Shown here: positions 27,301 through 38,410 of the stretch, piece by piece
Layout of the letters: each line of letters starts with the position of its first letter
Numbering within the stretch: the first letter of the stretch is position 1
Assembly: GCF_051622035.1 (NCBI RefSeq)
Contig: NC_135357.1
Coordinates: 20,574,256 to 20,638,255 of the forward strand
DNA from: Arctopsyche grandis
Taxonomy: Eukaryota; Arthropoda; Insecta; Trichoptera; Hydropsychidae
Reading direction: 5' to 3'
Length of the DNA: 64,000 nt
Position numbers and translations under genes: made by a program
The notes under the pieces: generated by a model
Told to the model about the DNA's origin: nothing
Seen by the model: the letters and a program-made list of their open reading frames with translations, nothing else
The model's database searches: none

Positions 27301-28230
27301 TTACAGTGACATGGACCGACATATCTGTAATGATCGCAGCAACTATTATCGGCCTAATTATGAATTTCATTGGATATAAATTATTTTCATTTCAATTTGC
27401 AACAGTAGGACTACTTTTTGCGATCATGTTAATTTATACGTTGATCAATTTTATAACTGAATCTCTTATAAGTAAGTATTCCTCTATCAAAATAACTGAA
27501 ACAATAATGTTTTCCTACATTTGCAATTTATTACAGGTATTGCAATATTTTACATAACGGGATTTATCCTTTTATATGCGTGCTTAAAATTTTCTACTTG
27601 TATTTATTCACCACTCCCTGCCATGTTTGCCTTAGGATTCCAACTTGCTTGCATAATTTACTACTCCATACCGGGCAAGTTTATTGTTTATTTATCTGTG
27701 GAATATGTTTTAAGTAATTAAATTAATAAATGTATTTTATATAATTTAGATGGTGTCCTCCAACATAGTGAAATGTTTTGGACAGTATTTACTGGAATCA
27801 TTTTAATAACAACTTTATTACCATTTTTTCATCACGGTTATAACATAGCTTACCCTATAATTGGATCGTTTTGTTTATCAATAATGCTAGATTCAATCAT
27901 TGGCTCATACCTCAGATATATTATAATTAATACTCTCCGAAGAATTTCTGTTGACGATTTTAACGTAGCAATTATTGATCCACCATACCAATGGAGAGGT
28001 GAGTTAATATTCTTGTGTTAAATTTAAATCTTTTAGTTTTTTTTATTATTTTTTTATTATTTTCAGACCTAACAATTACTATATTTTGGTTGCTGATGAC
28101 TTTGGTGGGAATATTTTTACATGTGAAAAATAGCAGTAAAAGATACGTATACTCTGATTCATTGCAAACGCCATTACTAGTGACTACTCGGAATAGTCCA
28201 CCCGTTGTGTATGGAGCAATCCATGACTAA
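24376..28230 (+). CDS. TM7SF3: TM7SF3 homologue (seven-transmembrane superfamily member 3), complete, 8 exons
   Basis: Exons: 24376-24463, 24535-24873, 25192-25454, 25598-25745, 27307-27471, 27537-27674, 27750-27998 and 28067-28230, total 517 residues (human TM7SF3 is about 570). The start ATG is followed by a hydrophobic signal peptide (VYFFILFTLKSMTC). The N-terminal 280 residues form a luminal/extracellular domain with several N-glycosylation sequons and the family motif APVPGGCNMEF. Seven hydrophobic segments follow: ISVMIAATIIGL, FATVGLLFAIML, IAIFYITGFILL, LPAMFALGFQLA, MFWTVFTGIILI, IAYPIIGSFCLS and ITIFWLLMTLVG. A short cytoplasmic tail ends at TAA. All introns except one are GT-AG; the sixth uses GC-AG (GCAAGT donor). 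The biochemical function of the family is poorly known (linked in mammals to cell survival and stress responses). The assignment rests on motif, topology and length. Confidence 0.88.
25928..26303. mobile_element. Foldback MITE family B, copy 2, in TM7SF3 intron 4
   Basis: Two arms of about 170 bases are near-identical inverted repeats. GGAATGTGAAATGCCGGAAA on the left appears as its reverse complement on the right, as do GGTACATACTCACTTAATTT and GCGCGAGCAGGATACAACAG. The centre is CGTATTCTGCGCGCGCAC. No coding capacity. It lies within the 1.56-kb intron 25746-27306. Confidence 0.8.
27036..27268. mobile_element. Palindromic MITE (~230 bp) in TM7SF3 intron 4
   Basis: The left arm (ACAGATATTGTAAATCCATT...AAGTTTGTAGATGCT...AATAATTCAGGTTTTT) and the reverse complement of the right arm match over about 100 bases with few differences. 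The spacer is TTCAAGGTAATTTTACATAT. It ends about 40 bases before the exon 5 acceptor. Confidence 0.75.
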
Positions 28231-28617
28231 AATATTCCAATTATATATAATACGAGTTATCCGATTGCCAATTGTAATATGTACAATGTGTTTTATCTAA
28301 AAATATTCAGCTTTTTTTATATGTATGTACAGCTGTAAACCAAAATGTAGATTAAATTACCATTACATTGTGTACACAAGATGAGTGGTTTTTAATGTAT
28401 GGAAAATATGTATATGAAAGGCTTATTAAAATTCAATTCACACACATACGAATCATATTTTGTTATAAAAAAAGACATATGTATAGGTATAACATTTATT
28501 TTACAATTTTTCTATAACCTAATCAAAGTAAAAAAATATTATCTCTGTACAAATATTTTAATATTAATGCATTCTGTCAGATCTTAATGCAAATTCTAAT
28601 TCAAATACTTTCGAGAG

Positions 28618-28623
28618 AATAAA
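28618..28623 (+). promoter_or_regulatory. Possible polyadenylation signal of TM7SF3
   Basis: AATAAA about 390 bases past the TM7SF3 stop codon, well placed for a short 3' UTR and upstream of the convergent SMCO4 gene. Confidence 0.35.
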
Positions 28624-28891
28624 AAAGAATTTTGATATATTTAGAAAACCCTTTTCCCACACACTAGTACATATAGAGCATTAATCAAAGTTGATTTGAT
28701 GTCATTGAATAATTATGTACTTACTTATATTGTAAGCATTTTTTATTATGAATTAAAAAAAAATGCAATAGTGCAGAATATTTGTTACAAAATACGAATT
28801 CCTTTTGAATTGACATAATATTTCCGTAGTGCAAACACAAAATTCAATCAATTGCATCTTATTTTACGTGAAAAACTGTAAAATTTTAAAC

Positions 28892-28897
28892 TTTATT
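28892..28897 (-). promoter_or_regulatory. Possible polyadenylation signal of SMCO4
   Basis: The minus strand reads AATAAA here, about 350 bases past the SMCO4 stop. Together with the plus-strand signal at 28618 it fits two convergent genes whose transcripts end about 270 bases apart. Confidence 0.35.
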
Positions 28898-29244
28898 CAT
28901 ACAACATAAAATATATAATTAGATAAATAAATGTAATTCAAAATATAACAAACATAAATAACATTTTAAATTAATCAGTTCAGTTCCTTCAGATTTTGAA
29001 AAAATGAATAACTTTTAAAATAAAGCACCATTCGGTTCATAAAAGAAATTTGAATATATATACAGGTGTAATACTTTTTGGAATGAAACTTGGAATAGTA
29101 ATAGTAAAAAAATGCATAATCACAACCCTTAAATTTAAAAAGGAAAATATTTCAAGTCTATCAGTATTTAGAATCGTGCAGATGTGTCAAAATAAGAAAA
29201 AAAGGAATACGTTGGGATAGAAGTGTACCAAAGAGCAAATGGGA

Positions 29245-29433
29245 TTACTGCTCGAAGAACGTCTTGAGAGGCCTAGTTTTAAAGTAAACATAGAGGCCGA
29301 TGAGGATGACGACTACGCCGAGCGAAGGCAACACTATAGTTGTGAGCTGCCGCCTCACTTTGGCGAAGTCTTCTTTCCTTTGCCGTTTTTGTTTGGCCGT
29401 TTCTTTGACGGCTCCTCCTTTCAACTTGCGCAT
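29245..29433 (-). CDS. SMCO4: SMCO4 homologue: small single-pass membrane, coiled-coil domain protein
   Basis: A 62-residue protein starting MRKLKGGAVKETAKQKRQRK, continuing QLTTIVLPSLGVVVILIGLY and YVYFKTRP. This matches the single-pass membrane and coiled-coil domain-containing protein 4 family (about 59 residues in vertebrates): a basic, lysine/arginine-rich N-terminal helix, the conserved TT(I/V)VLP entry to one transmembrane helix, and a short tail with TRP. The frame is open 10 codons further upstream, but the family starts at MR-LKG. An acceptor TTAG ends at 29447, so the visible exon begins at 29446 with 13 bases of probable 5' UTR, and the 5' non-coding exon was not identified. Function unknown; probably an integral membrane protein. 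It is convergent with TM7SF3. Confidence 0.85.
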   Translation of the reverse strand: MRKLKGGAVKETAKQKRQRKEDFAKVRRQLTTIVLPSLGVVVILIGLYVYFKTRPLKTFFEQ

Positions 29434-29567
29434 CTCGTCCTGATACCTAATATCCAACAACACACGTCACGAATAATATTCATTCAGTAGTATCTTGCAA
29501 ATACGAAAGATGTGCAAATGGAACTAACGATTAAAAAGTGGTGGGTGAAAAGAAATGAGATGCCAGT

Positions 29568-29604
29568 CGTCAGGTGACAGGTGACAGGTGTCAGGTGTCA
29601 GCGT
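29568..29604. repeat. Short tandem CAGGTG(T/A)CAGGTG repeats
   Basis: Four or five near-identical 8-9-base units (GTGACAG / GTGTCAG) in the region upstream of SMCO4. CAGGTG is an E-box, but no function is shown. Confidence 0.6.
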
Positions 29605-30259
29605 CAATCGCCACGAAGGCACAAAACGTCGAGCCGGCCACCGACACTCCGACAGCGTCAAACGCCTATTTCTACTCTCCACTATTTCACTGCTACCAAC
29701 TGTCAATATCAACTGCCAACGCGGAACCATCGCTCGCTCTTCAATTCGAAGCATTGCCAATATACATACTTACCGACCAATGATGAGGGTGTGAATCATC
29801 GGCCGGTAATATTGGGATTTATCACATCGTTTGATCAGTATTTTTATTTATCCTAAAATTACACTGAGCAACAAAAAATCACGTTTTTGAGTTACCAGAG
29901 CGGAGACTAACCAATCTTTACTAACTTTGACCCACTGAATTCGAATATGATAATGATTTTTGTTGGTTGGTGATGGTTTAAAAAAATGCGCGATTTTTAC
30001 AGTTTTTTGGCTTTTGCGGTCTTTAACTCAAAATCTAGTATTACTGTGCTCAAAGTGAGTATTGGAATCAATAGTCAGATGTTTTCACTATTGATTGTGA
30101 TATTTCATTGCTTTAAAATACTTCTAATTAATTGTCTAGCGAATTTTAAAAGTCAAAAATATATTTTTTTTTACGGATTTTTTCTCCGTGCTATTTTGCA
30201 TTTATTTGGCAATTTTTTTTATTTCACCTCGTTTCTAAGGATTGATTGGTTTATAAGGA

Positions 30260-30942
30260 AGGGAACCAGTCACAGAACAACCCGTCGCTCTAGATCGTTC
30301 ACACGTGATCACCCGTCACACTAAAACTGGTCACGAGAATCATCGCTCTTGTACACACTTGCAGAATGAATCTCTGGCAACGTCCCATTTGACTATTCCA
30401 GAAGAAAGAATTCATCGCTCCGAAGCTGAGAAACGAAAACGACCTTCTTTTTTACATATAATTAGTATTGTAACAAATGAACATAAATAAAGGATCCTCT
30501 TACTAACACAATCAGTGTTTTCATAGACCTTCCCGCGGTACATTTACGCGGTGAATTAAGATTTGTGATTTGACATTTGAACTGTCAAAGTGAAATGAAC
30601 GCAAAAGCGATTGCCAACCTTCTCGGATGCGAGCGTCAGATGAGCTGACAGATGCCCGCGAACTCCTCGCGAAGACCACCAACAACGGCCACGGCCACGA
30701 GGGCCTTTGGCTTGAACATATGTATGCCTAGTCGATAATAATAAAAATTTCGTAAATAAAAAGTATTTGAGAATATTTTTGTTTGTGTGACCAATTTAAA
30801 ATTTTTGGGTGGGACCAGTTTTAGCGTGTGACCAATTTTCTCATGACCAGTTTTCTCGTGAACAGTTTTAGCTTGACGGATGATCACGAGCGACCAGTTG
30901 TCCTGTGACAGATTCACATTTGACTAGTTATCACCGAACCCT
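30260..30942. mobile_element. Inverted-repeat element (~680 bp) upstream of SMCO4
   Basis: The left part (AGGGAACCAGTCACAGAACA, then CCGTCGCTC, GTGATCACCCGTCA and ACTAAAACTGGTCACGAGAA) matches the reverse complement of 30850-30942 (AGGGTTCGGTGAT, CTGTCACAGGACAACTGGTC, GTGATCATCCGTCA and CTAAAACTGTTCACGAGAA). Several further copies of (A)CCAGTTTT-type subterminal repeats follow inside. No ORF with family identity. Confidence 0.55.
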
Positions 30943-33388
30943 ATGTATGTACATGTATATGTATATCCCAGATCTATGTATGTACATCCTTCATCTTTGG
31001 GAAAATAAAACAAAATGCACCATTATTCAATTTTCTGTATTATTTTCTAAAAACCTGTAAAATTCCTTTATATAAAAAAATCAATTTTTACGTATACACT
31101 TTCATATCAAATTTTGTTTTCTAATTTCACGAACAACGATACGCTATGTTATTTTTTAGTAGTTCGAACATACATTTATCACTCTTTTGAGGAGATAAAA
31201 TTTCCACACAATTGTAAGGTACATGTTTACACAATATCAAAATCAATGTAATAAAATACAACATTCAAATACACTTACTCGGGAAACATATAAAAAAAAT
31301 TTATACTTAATCATGGTTCGAAACTATAAGTATGGATGCTATGTGATATACTTTTACACTGTAAAATTTTTATCACCATAAATTCTCAGCATAGAACATT
31401 TATTTATTCTACGTACAAAATTTGTATAATCTATACAACATTACAATGCAAATAATGGAATCAAAACTTTTTTGAAAGAAAGAATAATGACGATTTTGTT
31501 CATACAAGTTTTGTTCGCTATGTACCAAATTTTAACTTATCAGTTTAATTGGTTAGTCATATTCTACATATATGTCAGAGATGCAAATAATTTAGAAAGC
31601 TATTAATGGTTAAATATTAAACAAAAAAAAATAACAAAATTATATATAAAATTTTTAATTGATTACTTTTCTTCTAGTGTAAAAAATACATTCTAACATA
31701 TCTATTTACAATAAATTATAAGAAAATTGTTACAAAACTGGACAAATTATGTTGGTTGTAATATACATAATCATGTATAATATAATATACCAATTTTTCA
31801 ACTAAAAGTCAAAAATGCAAATTAATAATCAAATTATTTTTCATATATCTAGGAAATCAATCTTCTCACAATGACACAATTTAATTTTAAAAATCTTCAG
31901 ACTAGTTGAAAATTATTATTAATATTACAAGAACTGCTTTATGTGAAATATATATTTTATAAAAACTATCACACAAATTACCAAAATGGCAGTGTAAAGT
32001 TAGCTAAACAAAAAAAAAAAAAAAAACATAAATACATACTACACACATCAGACTAAATCTAACATGAATGTGTTGATTTTGAATAATCCATTTCAAATAC
32101 TTTTCAAATTAAAATATTTGAATCACAATGTACATTAAAAACATCACATGATGATTAAAAACAAATTATTGTACAAATATATACATTTAAATCCATAAAA
32201 CTAAAAAAAATATAATAGAAAATATATTACGTTTGGCAACGTAATATATAAATAAAATAAATGCATCACATAATTTTTACCAGTTAAAATTGTAGAACAG
32301 TACCAAAGAGTAGATTTATCAAACAATATTTAATGAAATTTTTACTACCATTATTATTTTACATTTTGAGTTTCAGAACTGTAAATGAGATCAAACTCAT
32401 CGGTTTATATGCTTTTTTTATAGATATATATAGTAGGAATGCAAAAATGAGATAATTGGATTTATTTTAAGATCTATTATTTCTATTATTACATATCGCG
32501 TTAAATTTGAGATAAAAAATCATATAAACCAATAAAAAGCTTTGCATGTGTATAAATGTAAGCTATAAAAAAAGTTTCATCGATGGCACTTTGAATATTA
32601 AAAAAAATAGGTAGAAATTATAAAACGAAATATATATATATACTTATATAAATGCCCTAAAAAAATATGCTGTACACAAGTATTAACTACATTCATAAGT
32701 AAATGCAATTATTAATAGTTATATTTTTATATGATAAATAAATAAATTAATAAGTCTCACTTTTGAATAAATATTATGAGTAAATCACTTGACTTACTCA
32801 TTTTATTTATTTGCTAAGTATCAACTAAAATTTCACTAAACGCACTCACATTCACATTCATGCTCGTTCATCCAAAATCGAAAGAAACATAATCAAAATA
32901 ATTTGTCCAAATATAATATAGTGAACTTAGATGAGATATTATGTACACATTGCAGATGTATTTGTATGTATATTATTTATTGCTATGTCACTTTAAAACT
33001 CTCAATCACTCAAAAAGTTTCACATTTGTTCTATAATATATTTTATTTATAGCAAATATTCAAAATTAAAGTTGTAAATTAGTTCTTTAGTTTTTTAAAC
33101 CATATTTTTTCATTAATTTATGGTTAATACAGTTCATAATTACACCCTGTAATTTTGGAATATAAAAATCACATAAGTTGAAAATAAAAAAAAAACCTTG
33201 TAAAAATTGAATTCAAACTGTAACTTTTCACAATAACTATAGCATGTATATGAATGTACTGAAATTATAAACTTAATGAACTCAAATACACATAAGCTAT
33301 TTACAGACATTTAGCAGGACTATTTCTGCATCAGTCGTTAAGATGGAATTAAAACTAATATTTACAAAATTAAAAATAAAATCTTTGT

Positions 33389-36300
33389 TTATGCTATATC
33401 AGTGATTATACCACCAAACCAAACACAAACTATTGGGAAAAGATATGTAATTAAAGCTCTTTGCAAGGACATTTCTTGTTTTCCTGCTGCGCTAGAAGTG
33501 CCAGATTCTTTCCTTGTATTTGAATCGATATGATTAGTACTATGGTCTAAATCGATAGTATTTCGATCTAGTTCCTCATCGGGAATATCTAAGATATCAG
33601 TCTCTGGTTGTTTAATCACAACAGGTGGATTGAAGTGATCATCAGTTATATCCTTATTGGTGTTTGTGATCTCAAACTTAGGATCACCATGTTCAGGATG
33701 GATACCAGAACCTTCAAGATCATACTCCTGGTCTATGTGACCACCCGAATCTGTATCTTCTGTATCATCTCCAGAACCTGATCCAGAACCTTGTAGCGGG
33801 GCAATATCCTCTGCACAAATAATTATTTGGATTAAAAACAAATGCATACCCATTTTAATACACAAAATATTTTTTAAGTTATTAAGTTACCATTTTCTCC
33901 CCAATCTACATCCAATCCATTATATGCATTCTTTAATTTATTTGAAATACTTCTAAGAGAAAATTGTTGAGCTGTAACAGTGGAAGCAATTGGAACTCCA
34001 AGTGATCCACTGTTTGATGATGAACTCCTTGCTTCTGGATTAGTAGCAAGTGCAGCACTACCTTCACCAGCTAATTGTAATAAATATCTAAAATAAAATA
34101 ATTAAAAAATAATAATTTTTCAAAAATTAATATATGCATACATACGATCATTAATATTATTACTTTGATAAGTGAGTTCCATTCCAACATTTCTCCTCAT
34201 TGTCGTAAGTTGATAATTGAATTTTTTGATCTACATTACAGTGAGCTTGTGGGAGAAGCGCCCATGTGTGACGAGATTCGCGAACACTTCTTCGAATATC
34301 GCGAACCAAACGATCTAAAGGATCCTCTTGTTCACTTACAAGATCTAGGTCTGAACCTGTGCTACCTCTATTCACTGCAATAAGATTGAAATTGGTTTTT
34401 GAATAATATAAAATCAATATAGCACAATTTAAAAAAAAAATGGTACTTACGATCAATTTTCTTCTTCTTTCCCTTCCCTTGATCTTTATTTCCCTTTTTT
34501 TTACCATTTCGTCCCCAATCGATAGGTTCAAAATCGATTTCTTTGGAGTTTTTTCCCGGTTCCGGATTCGCTTCTCTTTTAGATCTCATTTCTTCTGATA
34601 AGCCAATTCGTTTTTCATAATCAATATCTTTTTCCATTGCCAAATTTAAGTAATTTTTGTATTTAAAGTTAAAATTTACACCATAATCACCAGAAAGTTG
34701 TTTTGGTGAATTACCTTTCGATAATAAAAATGGATTCTTCTTCAACAAACTTTCATATGATGTTTCAATCTCGAAATCATCTGTATCGACACTTCTGGAA
34801 TGTCTTGAATTTGAAAAGTAGCGTGAATCAGCAGGTCTTTGACCCAATACTGGTTTACCACAGCCTGTAAAGACACGCTGTGACAAATCTTGCGAATGTT
34901 CTTGAAAATTCATTATTGCTTCAGAGATTTTGACATTGATGGGTTCAACAACCATTGCAATATTAAAAGGTCCAAGAAGACGATCGGATACTTTATCCAT
35001 AGCATCTATGAAAAATTAAAGCAAGATTTACATGTAAAATAGTTTTAACAATAATTTTAATACAAATAATTTTAGCACCAATAATACTGACCCACAAATG
35101 CATCCCAGTCTAACGATAAATCGGCATACTGAGGTAAACATGCTCGAGCTCTGTTGATACACATATGAACGCATGGATTTTCAGCAACACCTGAGCACAA
35201 TTCACAATAACTGTTTGCCCCACACCATCCAGCTATTTGGGTCTACAAAATGTCATGTAAAATGAAATAATTACACTAATACAATATAATAAATTGATTT
35301 AGTAGCCAACAGCCATTTTTTCAAAGCTTACATTTCCCATAATCCGAGCTACTTCAGCGGCAGCGTTCAGGGAGCGTGTGAACGTCCTTGTGGCAACAAA
35401 TGCTCTCTTTACTTGTATTGCAAGTTTGTGTGGAACATCTCCAAAAGGTTGAAGTTCGCGCATATGTTCACTCACACATGTCAAATACCTGCGATTAATT
35501 TTTAAAACATTTATTATTATATTATACAAACAATAAATTTATAAACATACAAAACACGATAGAAGAATAATAGTCTTACTTGTCGTCGAAATGATACTGT
35601 GCATTGAGAACCGTAAACATTTTCTTGTAAAGTTTAGAGAAAAACATATTCATCATTTCAGCCAAATCGAGTCCACCTTTATTATAATACTGTTCAAGTT
35701 CATTGAAAAGCGATGAAAATAGTTCTGCGTGTTGTTCATATATAAGTCCATAAGTTTTAGTAAACATGTTATGCAAATCCAGCTTTGATTGTGCTAGTAA
35801 CTTCAAGAATACATCTGAAATGAACAATTGACATAAAAAATGTAATTTCAATTTAGAAATATAAACCAATATTATAAATAGAAACAAAATTATAAAAGGA
35901 AAAATTTAGACAAAACTTGTGATTGCCTAACGGTCTTTCCAAATTATAAAGTATCTACACTTTCATAGCAATTTTTAAACCTTAAGAGGGCTTTTATTAC
36001 AGTAAAAAAAACCAACAAAAAATATACTAACGAGAACAATTAAAATAAATTCAGTGATCGATAAATTTTAGAATGAAATTAGCAGATATTTTTAACTATC
36101 GGACAAATATCTTGTTATCAGACAAATAATAGTTGTTTGTCGATAGAAAAAATCATTGATAAAAATATTGTATATTGCTTATATTCTCAACAGTTAATCT
36201 TTTGGAATTAGTGCGAATTGATTTAGACGTAGTATATTTTGGTGAAGATATCTGGGATCAGTAGTTAATTTACAACATCACTATACTGAATTTATTAAGA

Positions 36301-37854
36301 AACTGTAACCAATCACTAAGCTACATAGGACTTATTTTGACTCCTATATGTGTAATAGTAAGATCTAAATCCCACCAATTGGAATAACAACATTTTAAAT
36401 CTATCAATTTTTATCAAAATAATAATAAAAAGTGAATATGTATTTTATTACTATTTTGTAATCACTATTCTACATATGTACTTATTGATAGCATAGTGAC
36501 AGGTAAAACTTTACTTTATAAACCAGCTATTGTATTTTATTATAGGGCGAGACAATAGCGTATTATGGGCTAAACTAGCTTAGTTAACTTTCCATATTGA
36601 ACAATCCAAATTGAAATTTTAGTGATTAATAAATTTATTATTTATTAAGCAAATTAATTTATTACCATTCCACCTCATAATATTTAATCAAAAACTAGTT
36701 GTTATATATATGTCACACGAGAGGATGAAAATATGTAAAACGAAGAGAGAAAAAAGCAAAGAAGAACAAAAAATATAAATGAAAGTTTCGAAAAAAAAGT
36801 CATAATAAATAAATTTTAACCATAACTTTGCAAAAACTACCGTGGAAATGAAAGAATGTTACGAATATAGGATTGTGAGAAAAAGTTACTTTTCGGTATA
36901 TGTACATCATATTTTCAAGTCACCGACACAAGAAAGAAGTTGATACCTACGCGCCGGCGCCATCTAGGTGCCAGCGTCACGCTGGGCTTAAGAATGACGC
37001 CTTCGGACAAAAAAGAGACCTGCTCTGGGACAAAATAAGCCCATGTAAACATAAGTCATATCGAAAACAAGGAAGTGGAACTATGCTAGATGTGTGACGC
37101 ACGGATACAGATGTGGCACGTACAGGAAATTGGAAATATGGCCCAAGTTTGGCAATTTCGGGTCATTGAAGCCGTCACACAACTTAGAGAAATAGTCGAA
37201 CATCTGCTACCCACGCGTCAAATCTTGACACGTGGAATAATTAGAGTAGGGGTTCGCAGACGATAAAACGCCAACTAAAACAATTAGGGAAAATTCGTAA
37301 TAGAGGAGCATCTCATGCCTTTCCCGTAGCTACTGTTAATATTTTTTTTCCGAACTCTATTTTAATATGTTTCCATATACAAGACATTCAATATGTACTG
37401 TACACGTGTGTAAATAGGGGGCGTCTGCACGCTGTACCGGACGTCGGTATAGGGACGAACTGTTTACAAGATCCGTACAAGGGAGAGGCGCTTATAGGGT
37501 CAAATGCGGGATTCTGATCTATCAGTAAACACACGCGTACAAACAAAACAGAGAATGTGAAATCAATAAGGGTCTATTGAAATAAAAAAATACTCTAGTA
37601 TATCTCAATACAGATTTATATCAATGCAAGTACATATTGCAGGTTTGCAATACCAGTAGAAGCGATATGATGAAGATTGGATGGAGTTGTAACTTATCTA
37701 AACTTACCATCAAAATGCTTCGCCTTGGAACTGAAAGCTGCATGTAACTTATTGGCGTGGACTTTCACGGTGTTTTTCAAATTTCGGCGGGCAATAGACG
37801 ATAATTTGGCGGTAGCTGTCGCACTGCAGCAGCCGCATGCTCCTCCTCCATTTG
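33389..37854 (-). CDS. dlp: Dally-like glypican (GPC4/6-type heparan-sulfate proteoglycan), 5' partial, 8 coding exons
   Basis: Exons in transcription order: 37854-37708, 35814-35580, 35488-35332, 35242-35092, 35005-34451, 34374-34164, 34087-33892 and 33808-33389, giving 689 residues plus TAA. The first visible exon has the glypican CGCC motif and ends KHFDD. Next come [49 protein letters not shown] and RAFVATRTF, then the cysteine-rich CELCSG...[43 protein letters not shown] and [11 protein letters not shown]. These match K-glypicans (GPC4/6 and insect Dally-like) better than Dally/GPC3. A convertase site RHSR-S lies near residue 300. The last exon has GSGSGSGDD and EGSG glycosaminoglycan sites in acidic context and a C-terminal GPI signal (small residues SSAAG, then [16 protein letters not shown]). 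The product is a GPI-anchored cell-surface co-receptor for Wnt, Hedgehog and guidance ligands. The signal-peptide exon was not found. A long polar, basic insertion lies between the convertase site and DPLDRLV. Confidence 0.88.
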
Positions 37855-38091
37855 CTGAAAAAAGGCAATAAATCAGAATTATTTTTTTGTACTATAAGGT
37901 ACTACATTAAAATAAACATGTTTTCGATAGAACGATAGTGGAAAATTTAGAAACGAAACAATTATAGTTCGATTGAAAGACACGCGAACATAACGTGCAA
38001 AGTGCGTGATATGTCCAATGTGTTGGAACGAAAAATTCAAAAGTGGTACAGCAACCCAGAGGAACATTATAAGTGGAGGTAGGATAGCTAA

Positions 38092-38210
38092 GGTGCCGCT
38101 CATTGTCCCATTGTTGTAAATCCTTTGTAAAAAAGGTTCGGCAAACCTTTAACAATGCATTTACAACATTTGAACAATACGCGGCACCCTGGGTCCGGGC
38201 TTTAATTATA
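38092..38210. repeat. Hairpin repeat family D, copy 1
   Basis: Arms GGTGCCGCTCATTG...TTGTTGTAAATCCTTTGTAA and GGTGCCGCGTATTG...TTGTTGTAAATGCATTGTTA (reverse complement of the right side) close around AAGGTTCGGCAAACCTT. The flank GGGTCCGGGCTTTA is shared with 43220-43345. Confidence 0.65.
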
Positions 38211-38227
38211 AGACTACTAGTGTTGTA

Positions 38228-38410
38228 CCCGATGATATATCATCGCATGGGTGTTGCTACATTAAGTTATTAAATAAAAAAAAAATTAAAAGAAATTTCT
38301 CTTCGGTCATGTGTTCAATCGCCACGCGGTCGAAATTTTTTCAAATACCTTTTAAATATATTTAATTTAATATTTTTATTTAATTGTTAAATATGAAAAA
38401 ACTACCTACC
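38228..38410 (+). repeat. Related SINE-like retroposon copy
   Basis: It shares CATCATCGCATGGGT-type sequence, a degenerate B box (GTTCAATCG) and the AT-rich tail with 48490-49060. Shorter and diverged. Confidence 0.4.

Larger units (their letters stand above)
29447..33388. other. Region between SMCO4 and the glypican stop codon
   Basis: It should hold the SMCO4 5' exon and promoter (29447 upward) and the glypican 3' UTR (33388 downward). I could not define either exactly. An inverted-repeat element occupies 30260-30942. From 31000 to 33388 the DNA is very AT-rich with several minus-strand AATAAA hexamers. Confidence 0.6.

Noticed and set aside
34165..34383. Plus-strand 72-residue ORF opposite glypican sequence
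   Set aside because: Antisense shadow of the glypican exon 34164-34374.
37677..37871. Plus-strand 64-residue ORF starting MDGVVTYLN
   Set aside because: It is the antisense shadow of the glypican exon 37708-37854, which is supported by splice sites, phase and the CGCC motif.
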